Of a DNA stretch of 64,000 nt, positions 1-13,568 are shown piece after piece. This stretch comes from Sipunculus nudus (Eukaryota > Annelida > Sipuncula > Golfingiida > Sipunculidae), in assembly GCA_026874595.1 (NCBI GenBank), contig CM049313.1, positions 14,753,508 to 14,817,507 on the forward strand, given 5' to 3'. The notes below the pieces were generated by a model that saw only the letters and a list, made by a program, of their open reading frames with translations, was not told the origin of the DNA and did no database searches. Position 1 is the stretch's first letter. Every line of letters begins with the position of its first letter. A program made the position numbers and the translations under genes.

Positions 1-2243
1 GGGAAAGCAAACCCTTTATACAATTCTGAATTTGTAACAATGTCACATTATGTGTGTGTGTATTTAAATAAATGTATTCCTATGGAAAATACCAAAGTTT
101 AAGAAAGGATACTCATTGGTTGTTCAATAGATATTTAGAACATAATTTGCATACTGGATATTTGTAACAGACAAATAAACCAACTGATATATCTTTGGAA
201 GTGTTCCAGATCAAACAATGGATAAATATTAATGCATGGATGCAATGTAAAATTATATGCATAGAAGAAACTCAAAGACTTATATGTATCATTTAATCCG
301 GTAATTTATATTATCTGGAACCTTAGCAATTATCTGACCCCCCTTTGTGAATATCTAAATCCGGACCAACTCAAACTAGCTCATCCTTTATAAACGTCTG
401 GACATGATTGATTCAATTCAATGTTACCTTATTTATCATATACAACTGTACCCGAGCGAACTTCTTGTTAGCTTGTTCATTTTTAACATTTGGATCAGAG
501 TCAACTCCCTGAAACATTATCCATTATTAACATCTTGATCCGATTCAACTCCCTGTTCTTTATTAATTATAAACATCTGGATCGAAGTGAAGTCTCTGTA
601 ACACTATCCATTATAAACATCTGGATCAGAGTCAACTCCCTGTTACCTTATTCTTTACAAACATCAACTAGCTGTTATTTCATTCATCTGCATAAACATC
701 TGCATCTGGATCGACTGTATGTAATCTGGTCCTCAATACGAACTTGGACCTGTGTTAACATATCTTTATTAATCCCTTATATAAAATAGATATATCTGGA
801 CCACGAACACGTATCAATAATGCTTCAACACCATAAACATATTTGTTTCAAATTCCGTGTCACTAATTATATTACTTGATTTGCTAATTACAAATACACA
901 GATACATATCATTGGTTCATGTACAAAATCAGTTTTGAGAGAACGCTACCTTTTCTAAAAACTTGCTTCCTAAAATATTTCAATGGAATTATTTGATAAC
1001 ATTGTCAGGTATCTCACACATAGACCTTGTACACACACAAACTTCCATTCCATGTTATATACTTGCTACCATAAACTTTCAATGTATAAGAAGTATCCTC
1101 AGATAATTTAACATAAATAAAACTTGATACAGTGTCCGTTTATTTACGAAAAGGTTTTGCCAGCGGCAGTATGCTTCCATTGTACACTATTTCACCATTA
1201 AGGGTGTAAATTGAAATTTTGCAGCATTTTAATAGATAAGCAGATCAGTTCTAAAAGGGAGCTACCATGAAGTAGTGGTGCAATTATTAAGTATTAATTA
1301 GGGAAAAAGTACTTTGTCAATTATTTTAAAATACAATAAAAAATCTATATCTGAGAAAGAGGTTTATTTTTGGTTAACAGATAACTCCAACTGATTGTCA
1401 GAATTATTGTGCACATGCACAAAACAATATGTATAACATTTTTTTTTCATGCCGATCAACAGACCTTTTCAGCCTCTGAAGCGCCACCTGCAGGTATTGG
1501 CTAATGGGTGTTCCGTTGTAGTATATGGACCAGAGGAACATATTTTTTTCATATTATAAAGGATACAAATAAAAAGTATATCTTCCCTTCCCAGTGATTT
1601 TAATGTTTAAGTCTCTGGATTGTATTTAATTTAAACTGGCAAAACCCGCCATACTTGATCTATCGATCCGAACACTGCAGACGATTATTAAACACAATGC
1701 TCATGCTCATTGAAAAGGACATTTAACCAGTCCCGGAAAGGAGTGGTTGCCTAATATAATGTTGATCCTGTACATTTAAAGGGGGCTTAGAATCTAAAAG
1801 TGGCAGGGTCAGTTTATGCCAGACTTTAACTACGACTCTCACGGTAAATGAGGAGATCATCAGATGGCCTTGCTTCATTGTATCGGCCTTGCCCAAGCCT
1901 AAATAAGAAGTGGGTTATCACTTCGCCTGGGGACTGTCAAGAGCACGCCCGGTCTCTCCGGTTGGGTAGAGAAATGAGACAATAGGTATACAATAGCGAT
2001 ATCTCGGATACTGCGAGATCTGATAAGAAGCGACAAGGCCGGCCGCATACTTGCTTTTCGTAAATCCATTCTTTACAAGGGAAGCAGTTGCATACACACC
2101 AAAGAATGAAAAAGGATACAAATCGATCTACTTATCGAGTCTATTCAGTGGGAGTTCTATTTCATATTCCAAAGAACCAAAACCAACACCAGGCTCCATG
2201 AATAATCTCCTCGGATTATGGGTGGTTTAGCGACGGCTTCTCA
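1..2243. other. Sequence downstream of the channel gene
   Basis: Apart from the degenerate repeat at 360-790, nothing recognisable was found. The 3' UTR and polyadenylation site of the channel gene should lie in the right part. Minus-strand ATTAAA occurs near 1603-1608, but it could not be confirmed as the signal. Confidence 0.4.
360..790. repeat. Degenerate ~60-bp tandem repeat downstream of the gene
   Basis: The phrase aaacatctggatcagagtca, ctccctgttacctta recurs with drift (for example at 490, 536, 573, 619 and 690). An open frame of 99 codons across it (490-789) reflects the repeat. No protein family is recognised. Confidence 0.6.
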
Positions 2244-2399
2244 TTAAGGTGTGGCTGTTTGTGTGCCGACCGAAGCCTGTTTCTTCGCAAAGATGTTGCA
2301 CAATTTAAAGACGAGCTCAATTACTTCAATCAACGTAAGGATAGACATTCCTATCCATAGACCAAGCTGACCACCAATATCCCCAAGCAAGTTCTCCAG
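2244..2399 (-). CDS. Channel exon 14: pore, TM2 and C-terminus
   Basis: Encodes residues 666-716 and the TAA at 2244-2246. [16 protein letters not shown] carries the conserved GGQxGLWxGxS pore; G682-M683-S684 is the selectivity filter. The residue at the degenerin position is Gly, as in ASICs. TM2 continues to about residue 700. The cytosolic tail is short ([13 protein letters not shown]), without the PPxY motif used by NEDD4-type ligases in vertebrate ENaC. Acceptor cttttccag. Confidence 0.95.
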   Translation of the reverse strand: MENLLGDIGGQLGLWIGMSILTLIEVIELVFKLCNIFAKKQASVGTQTATP

Positions 2400-5300
2400 C
2401 TGGAAAAGAGACACAAAAAATTGTTAGGTAAGGAGAGAAATCCCTACCAATATACCAAACCATCTGTCATTGTCCTAGAGCAAAATTTAAAGGTACAAGA
2501 AAAAGGTTAAATAAAATGGTTGCAGTCTAATAAGACATCCCAACTCACAGACCAAGCTGATCACCATTGTCCCAAAACAAATTCTCCAACTGTAAAGATC
2601 TACCAATGTCATCTTTGAGTCATAATAGACATCCCTAATCATAGACAAAACTATCCGCCATTGTTCCCGTGCATATTTTGAAGGTACAAAAAAGGTTTAA
2701 AAAAAGGTCAATCAGTAGACATCCACACCCACCGACCAAGCTGTCCACCATGTCCCCAAGCAAGTTTTCTAGCTATTAGCAAAGAGGTCGTTCAATATGG
2801 TTAGACACCTCTAGACCACGCAAACAATCAATACCGATGTCTTAAACTAGCTAGCAAAACATTATATACCCCATCGACCCACACAAAATCATTCAATTAT
2901 GACAGATATCCGTATCCAATTACTTTGCTCCCCACTTTTCTCCCAAAGCAAGTTCTCCAAGTAAAAAATAAAAACACACAATTTCTGCAATCAAAATATG
3001 TATCCGCACCAAAGACCAAGCTGAACACCGAGGTCAAAGAGAAGTTCTAGCTACAAGTAAAATAATACAATCGTTTAGTAAAGTTGGCTTATCCACAGTG
3101 ACCAAGTAAAAGATAAAAACACACACAATTGCTGCAATCAAAATAAGTATCCGCACCAAAGACCAAGCTGAACACCGAGGTCAAAGAGAATTTCTAGCTA
3201 CAAGTAAAATAATACAATCGTTTAGTAAATATAGCTTATCCACAGTGACCACGTGTACCTGATGAAAGTTCTCCCGCTTCCAAAGATAACACATAACATC
3301 ATTTAGTGAGCTGCGTTTTCCCTACCTTTTCCAATTTTCCCAAAATAAAAACACCGATACATTCATTATATATTTAAAAAACACCTTACTTAACCATTTC
3401 TCTCTCCTATAAACATTTAAGTACATACGGCAGAGTGAAAAAAACACGGGGACGTATAACATATTTACAACATCCGTTACTTGATTGAATCGATGGAAAG
3501 GAAATAATGCATAGCCATTTATACCCTGACCCAAGGTTGCAGGCCATTCATAAGGGGGCATCCATTCTGGTTGCGACTTGGGAACAGAAACTGTTTTGAA
3601 GATACCAGGGTTATCAAGGATAAAACAGTATCTGAACACACTCACATGGCAAAATTACTGCCATCATTCATGGATGATTTTTGTGCACTACACAACAATA
3701 CGGGGATTAAAAAATAAACCATAAATCTTATGTAGTTTTTTATCATCCTCATTCAACAGACATATCGGCTTCCCCCACATACTGGTGCTAATCTTGTATT
3801 CAACCTTGTTAACAATTCCATAACCCCAAACATAAATATTTGAAAGTTACACGTAATAAACGCCACTCACGGAATATCATATTTAGAAGAAAAAAAACGC
3901 ACCTCATAAGCTGGAACTTCCGTCAGCTTGTGATATATTAGCTCTTTGAAATACACCTCGATCTTCAGAAAGTTATCCCTGGAAGACAAACCAACAGCAT
4001 TCAACACGCATTTGCAAACGTATTAACCTTCAGACTTGTGAGGTTAACCCTCACGGCATACATGAGGACAGCACGGTTTAATTCCAATAAATATAGACAG
4101 CCGGGGTTGCTATGCCATTCCTGTTACATTAATGGTGCCCAGACCGGTAAGTTTTATTATTTGAGCTACAGTTGTCAATAGGAGAATATCTTGAATGGGA
4201 AACGATATGCCCCTTACTTATTCACTCAGAAACTTGTCTCGAACGGACAAGGCGTGAACAATATTCTAATTATATTAAATATTTTAGTACAGGAGGACAA
4301 CCTGTAGTGCATTCGAACCAGAAACCAGCCAGATGAGCGAGACATAAAATTCGACCTTGTCATGCGTCCGGAACTATCGCTATCCATTAATTCTCACTCG
4401 GGGGACCATAGGGAGTTCTATTTGGAGAGTTTTTAAAGCATGACTGAGAAGCCGAGCTATATTTATTGAAAACTGAATGGAAACCAAATTTTCCTGATTT
4501 GTCTCACTGTTTACAGTCATCATATTACTCAAAAAATGGAAGCCAGTTTATAATGTTTAATTTCAAATGACTGTTATTATAGGTGCGAAAATGCTACAAT
4601 GACTCAGCACTAAGGTAAGTAAACTTGCTTGCGCATGTGACAACTTGCGAAAAGGTCTTTCATGTTGCACATTAAATTTGCACTTTCACGTTTTATCGGA
4701 ATGAATGTCTCAATCAGAGATTAATAGTTAGATTTCATCCGGGTTATTTTTGTAATAATAGGAACAACAACTGCAATACTGATTTCGGCATGACTAAGAA
4801 CATGACTAATAATAGGTTCATGTCTTCAACTCAAATACCACTGGAACATGGCATTCATGGCTCGGCAGCAGTCTTCACCTCTTTGAATAGCAAAAAATGG
4901 TTCAAATAAAGGTCCAAGTCTAAAGGAAACTAGTAAATTAACCAAGACAGCCACAAGTTAGGTTGAGCTTGAAAAGTGAAAAAAATAAGAGAACCACTCT
5001 GAAAGAATGCTTAAAGGGTATATATGACACACTTTGGTATCAAGAGCCTACCTCATGGTGTGATTTTTAAGAGCTTCTCGAAGCTTTGTGTCTCGACGGG
5101 AAAATTGTTCCTTGAGCAATTCCTGAAATGCAAGAAGAAATATTATGTTACTGGTTTCTGAGTTAAAAGAACTCACTGATGTAAAAATAGATGCAATGAA
5201 GATGCAGAAATAAGTACATAATAAATTAATAATGTATGTTTCAGAAAACAAGAAAAATATCAAGCAAATTAAGGTCTTTTCGTTTCGTTAATTGGATATA

Positions 5301-8300
5301 ATGATTATTATGATATTGTGGCCAATAGTTTGTCTATGACTTTTAACTCGGAGGATCTTATGTCTGACACTAATATCTCAAAACTTTTTGTTTTACTTTT
5401 GGAAAATAACCGCTAGAGGGCGCTGCACTTGAACATTACAACATATGTTTATTTGGCTATTTCTCCAAAAGCTCAAATTGTTCCTCTATACTTTCTTCAT
5501 AGGATGGTCTAGTCAACTTTCATATTGGATGTGTCAGTGCGTCAGTATGTCTGTCTGTTTTTCAGTTGTCCTCAATTTGACCTGTTTGCTGGTTCTTGTG
5601 TCTTAAATATAACATTCTACGGGCAACAGTTTTGCAGGAATCCTTTAAAAACTGGTAAATCTTATGTCTTACACTAATATCTCAAAACCGGTTTTTCATT
5701 TTCGGAAAATAGCCGCTAGGGGGCTCTGCACTCGAAACACTAAATGATACCGGTTTTTGACCATATTTTCAAAACTATAAACCTTCGCTACATAAACTAT
5801 AGCTCAATATATTCCTCTATTCTTTCCCAAGTTGATGGTTTAGTCAATTGTCATCTCAGATATCTCAGTATGTCAGTATGTCCGTCATTTTTTCAGTTTT
5901 CAAAGTCGCCTTCCTGCTTGTTCTTTCGTCTGATATATGGCTTTCCACAGGCCAGATCTTATAAATAGTATCTCTGAAAGTTACAGTGTTGATACAATAC
6001 CTAGAGTTCTAGAATTTCTTATGTCTTTTAGACTAAATAGTCCAAAGTAAAAAGGTCAAGGTCATTAAAAACTACAAAATTTTTTTTTTTTCTTATCTTC
6101 ATTAACATTTTTCGATCCCGCATGAACTGTAGCTCATTTTACGCGCCATTCCATGGAGTTTACTTTGATACGTAGCTGTCTAAATCTGCTGTTACCATGG
6201 TTATGTTTTTTTGGAAAAATTCATGATATCCCAAAATATGGGGTCTCATTTATCAAACTTTGTCACTTTAAAAGCTAGAGAGGCTTTCAGGCACCATTGG
6301 ATCAGTTTTACTGGACTTTATACCAAATCACGGGAAATCTCGCACCGTTTCACGTCAAACGGGATATTACAAGATTTCACTTTTTTCGCTCTACAGTCTC
6401 AAATCTCAGCCAGTCGCTCTGAAAGTTATACAGTTGAAAGAAAAACGAAACTCCATCACGTCTTTAGTGGAGATAGGCCAACGGTCAAGGGTAAGGTCAT
6501 CGAAAAAATATTTTGCTCATTGCGTCGTGTAAAATTGCCCTATCTACACAAAACATGTCCTTATTAGTCCTTGCAATCCCCATTATAACTGTCTGTCCTA
6601 TTTCAATTTTCGGCAAGCTCTCGACCTATGATCGTCTTGTCTTTAATGTTAGACTGCGGTTTCCGAAAGAGTGTGCAATGAAAGTTCGATTGATACTGAA
6701 GTTTTGCTACCATTCTGAGTTACCTGACCACACAGGTTAAATATAAAAAAATATTTACCTCGAATTTTTCTCCAGGCCAGTCAGAAGCGGATATCGTCGT
6801 GGAGTAGAAATTTTCTCTGAAACAAATCAAACTTCGATACCAAGCCTCAAGAAATAATGTAGGCACAAATACAACCTGATGGAATATATTTAACGGCGTT
6901 ACTGAAATAAAAAAAAATAACTAGTAAAGATCTTTTAGCATTATGTCAGTACAAAGAACACTTAAAACAAAAATCAATCATTTATTAGCCAGTCGGCTTG
7001 TCCTCTTGTTCAAGCCTTTTAAGATAATATGTCAGTTATGGATAAATGTAGGCAAAGTTCGACGAACAATTGAAAGAAAAACCTTTTTAGGTACATGTGG
7101 AAAACACAAATTTAGAGTGACAGAAATTGTATTAAGATCAAAGCACTAAAAATAAAATATTCTTCAGTGTTTGAGCTTGCATGATCATGCTTAATTAACT
7201 TCTACTAATACACAGAATATTAAACATGTTCTTACCTGCATCTTAGGGGACAGTGACACTTCACCTGACCGATTTTTAACCATCGATCCACCTTCTTGAT
7301 ACATTCAAGTTCTAAAATATTAAAAGTGATTTATAAAGGCAAAACTGTTGCCCTTTTGTGGGCACATTCTCTGGAAGCTGTATGAAACAAAAACCGTTCT
7401 TATAAGACAACGTCTCTATAAAGTTCACCAATTAGTCAGCCGAACGCATTCACATTTCTCAAAATGACCTGACTGATAAGTATTATAACCATGTGTCCTC
7501 AGTCCCACGAGTGGCTTATTACACAATGTGTATATAAACAATCTGTATGTTCTAAATTATCAACTGCAACGGAGGGATATGACGGACCGAATTTCAAAGA
7601 TGTTTCTTACGAATTATTCCTAAAATGAATGGGTCAAACAATGGCATCTCCTGTTCAATATATTATAATTGGGATAATTATTATATAATATAATGAGATA
7701 TGGTATGCGATATATATCTTGGTTACCCGTATCAAACGCATTCAGTGAATATATTAAAACACATACGGTTAGTGTCATTGCACACTGGGGTTTTGCCGAC
7801 GATTGGTAGAGAAGCATCTCCACATTTGCATTCATTCATTTTATGCCTCTGGGAACACGAACGCAGACATGCCTGTTTTGATTTGAAAAAAAATGCAAAC
7901 TATACGGTCCGTTATATTGGAAACCAAAACCTATAGTTTGACCTGGAGGAATCAATTGCTTCCTGTCAAACATTCAAGCATTGATCCTTTATCTTACTGA
8001 ATGTCAAAAGGAGATGAATAGAAAATATTCAGAAGGAGATAAATATATACACATGACAGGCTAACCACCTTTTTTAGATCATTAATAGCCCCTTAAAGTC
8101 ATCCTTGGATAAGGTATAATACGGCTGTATGATTATTTGTGATACGATTGGTGGCATAAGGCATCCCTCTTATACTGAATGTAATTTCCACAAAGTATTC
8201 TGGACCACCCGACCCAAACTATCATGATCCTTATCAAACGTGGGTGTGAGCCACATAAGCCCAGGAAATATACGATTCCACAGATAAATAGGTCATGGGC

Positions 8301-11300
8301 TACAAACTCGATGGTGTGCATGACAGTCAGCTTTTCACGCCAGAAAGAAGGCGGTCCGTGATAAGAATAGATGGCTCTTAACCTCGGATGGGAGTAATAA
8401 ATGGCTAGGCGACCAAGACCAATGGCAAAAAATTAATCTAAATTTGGTGATCAAGATTATCTAGAACATTTAAATTTTAATGGGGTTTTCAATTTTACAT
8501 TAACGTTAACAAACACTTATCAAAATTAGAGCATTGATTTTTTCATTAAAATTGCCAACAGACCAACCGTTAAGTACGTAACATGCCGACTGCGATAAAA
8601 ACATGATATCTCCTAGGGGAGGTAAGCTTAATTCGTGATTTTACAGAGGATGAAAAAAATTCCCGGAGGGCCTTAGTTACGCATTGCTTATTTCTAAAAA
8701 AACTTTTCTTTGGTGTTATCGAACACTAGCTATCCGCGGAGAATCAAAAATATTCATGAATAAATCGTTATTATCCATCCCAGCAGTAGGTAAAACGAGC
8801 AGGAAGATATTGTAGGTTCGTTAAATTCAATTTGTTCAGTGAATCTAAACATTGAAAACTACAGGATAAGTCAAAATATCAACATTATAACTGATTTTTG
8901 TTTGACAGGGCGTAATTCCAACTGGACATTCCTTGGCGTGTTCCGAACATCTATACCGTAACGGTAACCTCTTGAGAAGCTGAACAGTTCGAATCATTCA
9001 GGATATTAAAAAAACTTAAACTCTTATAATGTCTAATGATATCAAATAAATGTGATTGAAAGTGTTCATATCAATCACGTCATCATAAAGATGTGTGCCA
9101 AATGGTCAATTTGAAGTACAATTAGTATTATTTCGGCAAAACTATTTTTGCTTTTTTATAAGTTATAAACATGTTCTTATATTCAATGGCAACTTTAACG
9201 GGAACTCAGTTGCTCCATTGAATACTGCTGCTTATATTTCTATTTCATTTTATGTCAGAAGACCTATCAATGTATTATCCTGTATGAACGTTTCACTCGA
9301 ATATCATGTGCTACAATAATTGAAAAAAAATGGTAGGAATGATGGACATATGTTTTCCTGTATCCCATCTTCAAGGGTTTTGTTAGTATTAAACGATGAA
9401 CTGTGCACCAGACATTACCTTCTGACACACGTACTGTGTAAAAACATGGTAGGAATGATGGAAATGTTTTTCTAGTATCGAACCTTCAAGGATTTTGTTT
9501 GTTTATAAACAATGAATCGTGCACTAGACATTGCCTACTCACACACGCACTGTGTATTGGCATATAAAAAGTGTTACCAAATTACCCGTAAATTGACATA
9601 AAATTCATGACGGTGACTTTCTCCATAAATTATACTATTTAGTGCATACCTTAATATATAAACTGCTGGTACATGTTGGGGAATTCAGTGGCAAATGTGA
9701 TTCTCATGACACACTGGACGTAGTAATGTGTATTTATCTGTATAATTCTTTGAACCCGGGCCCATCTATCCAACTGCATTTCCATTATAGCATACTGATC
9801 TGAGTCACCTCTGAGTTTGATTAGAATTCTCATTCAGTGTTTTAGTGTTTGAATTCTGTATCTAATGTCCTAGGTCTACACGAGCCCTTCACAAGACTTA
9901 AACGGAAAGAACGTGGCAAGATTTATGCCATTCGTATTCTCTTTCCGAGATAAAAAAAAGAGAATACGTCATTTCATTATTATTTGGCAGTTATACTTGG
10001 ATCTACAACTAATATTTTCCGGCTATGTATTTCAGTATGAAAATGAATCAAAATGTTCAGAAGAAGGGACCCTACCGATACAGAGTAGTGCTTGTTGTAC
10101 AGAATTTCCTGGCCAGTTCCATCTGAGCAGTTGCTTTTGTAAGGGTAACGCAGCCGATCTACACTGGACTAGAAAATAAACATGTTTCATCAATCATTTT
10201 CAGTTGTTGATAAGTAGTTATGTTGATAAACAGTGCTTGTTGTACAAAACTTTATGGCCAGTTCAACCAGAGCAGTTGCTGTTGTAAGGGTAATGGAGCC
10301 GATGTACACGGGACTGGAATATAAACATGTTTCATTAATCATTTTCAGTTGGTGATAAGTAGTTATGTTGATAGGCAGTGCTTGTTGTACAGACCATCCT
10401 GGCCAATTCCATCAGAGCCTTTGCTGTTGTAAGGGTAATGCAGCCGGTCTACACGGGACTGGAAAACAAACATGTTTCATTTATCATTCTAAGTTGGTGA
10501 TAAGTAGTTGTGTTGATAAGCAGTGCTAGTTGTACAGAACTTCCTAGCCAGTTCCATCTGAGCATTTGCTGTTGTAAGGGTAACGGGACTAGAAAATAAA
10601 CAGGTTTCTTTGATCATTTTCAGTTGTTAATCAGTAGTAACGTTGATAAGCAGTAATTATAGCTCTAATGGCTACTGTTTGTCATATAATTTGGCTAATC
10701 CTTCAGAAATCTCTATTTAACCCATTTTCATTTTCTCTTTAACGAAATGAAGAAACTTATGACTATCCAGCCAAAAGGCGTAAAATGTTGGTATTCTTCC
10801 AAGAAAGCATTCTGTAAGTACATTTTCCTTTTATTCATATTGATCATGTATAAACCATTAAGTCAGAACTATCACAACTTAAACTAAGTACAAATTGTAC
10901 TTTAAACTATAAATTTCTTACCATTCTCATGCTAATTGTGGTCTTCTGCCCTGGGCTGATGTCAATCCCTTCCTCCTCCGGAAATGGCTGAACGTCCTGG
11001 CTGTGTATGAGGACTCTAACCCCCGCCGCGGGCGACAAAGCCGCAACGTATTCTTGTTGCTCGATATACAGGGTGACCATGAAGCCTATAGAAATATATA
11101 TATACATCAAAAAGATTTAGAAATTTGATATTGGGTAACATTTAACTGATTAAGGGTCGGACCTTTATATTAGCTTAAATATATTCCTGGTATCAGGCTT
11201 CGGTCCAAATACATTTTTTCTTTTGAAAATGTCACACTTGCTTATGGATCTGAATACAGAATAACTCCATTTGAATTTGCATTTTTGAGCATAAGTCAAC

Positions 11301-13518
11301 TAGAGAGGACTATGTTGTATTTGTTTATTCTTATTGCATTTGCATTTGGTAATAATACTAAGGAGTAATTTAATTTTCGTTTTATTCAAGTGTGTTTGTA
11401 TTATTTGCATTTAACTACGCCAAGTCGCATCTGAGCCAAGCCTTTCGGTTACTCCTGTATCTTTTACTAAGCAGTTATTTTGAAATTATTGCCTAAACTG
11501 CTGTGTCTTAATTTTTCACAAACCATTAAAATAAAGCTATTACATTTGACTTTTGTAAATTGACATTTAAGAGAAATTTCATATTATCGGTTTATTGGAG
11601 ATAAAATGTTCTCCTGACTGTCCGTTATAAATGTATTTTAATTTTCCTCTACATAAGCTATATGGTAAGTTGTGGGTATTTTTACTGACAAGGACAATTA
11701 CGCACTAGTTGATTTCTATTTCGGAATGAGCGTTAACGTTATTCATGATTTAAATAATAGGTAATAAATAGGTGTATACATTTACATTTACCAAGCAGGA
11801 AGATAAAGCAGTGATACACGCGAACCAATACAGTCCGTTGTTCCACAATATCAATTCCATGACGAAGTAAAATGTTTAAAATAAAAATGAATGGTTTCAG
11901 ATCACTTTTTATGTTTATATCGTTTTATCTTGCAAATATTATATTTAGAGTATGTAACAGTTTTTGAGAAGTATTTTATATATCTTGACAAGATTTACAT
12001 ACTCTTTACAGATGTCTTTGTAACACAAAGATCGCCCAAGCGGGACTGATAATCATTACAAGGCAAATGCAAGGAAACTGTTTTTTGTTTACCTTTAATC
12101 ATGCTTGATACTTAAAGTCGACCCTGTAATATAAGCTCATTGCTCATATCCACAGAGTTTTTGGTTCATTGTCATGGTAAGAAGTTAAACTAGGAACCTA
12201 CCGTACAGTGGGCCTGGTTTTGAACTCTTTAGTATGGTCTGGTTTACTCCAGCATTGAATGTGTAACAGTTGCCATATCTGTGATGGTTTAAACCTTTGA
12301 AGTTCCTGTACAGTCAGAAGAATAATGTAAGTAGTAAGCTTTGGTGTTTCCAGTAACAAATACTTTCATATATGATAACTTATGAATTAGACCGTTTACA
12401 TTTTGTTTTCGGTCTCTTCACTGTCATATCAATTGACAAACTGTCCTTTTCCTTGTGGCCTAGTAAAATATTATCTCCGTAAATTTAAATTATGGCCTTA
12501 CATCCTTTTTATTCTCAATGCCTATTTTACATATAATTTAACATAAACGTATATGACCAATATTATCTACTGGTTATTTGTGCCCAAAATATATAAAGGT
12601 AGCGTGCCACAACCCTTTAATTTATAGCTTAATATTTAAAGAATTCTGTTTACCCATTAATGTGGTATTTTATATTAATAAACAAAACATGCAATAAATG
12701 AGTAACAGACACGGATAACAAAGATACTTACAGAGGAGAACACGTTTCGCCATTGTAGGTGCACTCCTGAATAAAGTCGATGATCTGATGGCCATAATTC
12801 CGACGTGTTTTTAAATCCATCCGGGCAACAATGCGAGACAGGTTCTCGGAGCTTGCCACAAGAGCGTTGTCGGAAACGCTAGTGAACCAGTGTTTGCCGG
12901 TCAGGTTTACATATGGATCGTAATAGTCATCAGCTGGACTCTGGAAAAAAAACAGATTATTTATGGCTTTCACAGCTTTTTTATACTGGATCAAGCCCGT
13001 ATCCAGGTTGTCCGGCAGCTCCCGCCCCTACTTTGTACACACACTGGTAATTACTCTTATCCAGACACAAAATATATGCTAGTCAATATATATAATGATA
13101 GTAAATTTTAAACATGATTATGCTCAGCTAAAACTTCATTATTCCATACTGTCATTTGCAACAAATTATCCCCTGGACACCATTTCTGAAATCTTCTCAC
13201 ATAATTTGAGTTGATAAATCATGGATTCCATTCAAATGATTACTTAAAAAATACTTCAAAAGTACTTGAGAACCAGTACGAGTACTTCAGACTATTTTAC
13301 AAAAGTACTCGAGTTGTAGAACCGAGTAGTCTAAATGTACTCATGAGCACTTGAAAGAGTTTAGTTTCCAATGCCATTGAGTTATACAGGAACACAGTTT
13401 GGTTTCGGAAAACTCTTTGTTTCTGAACATTCATGACAACATGTACAATAAAAGTATCATAATGCAATTGATCAAAGTATATTAATTATTTAGGAAACAT
13501 TTGCGGTCCCTCATCCTT

Positions 13519-13568
<50 letters not shown>

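Noticed and set aside
3322-3645. 107-codon minus-strand open frame between exons 14 and 13
   Set aside because: It lies in intron 13, has no recognised motif and conflicts with the complete, phase-consistent gene model.
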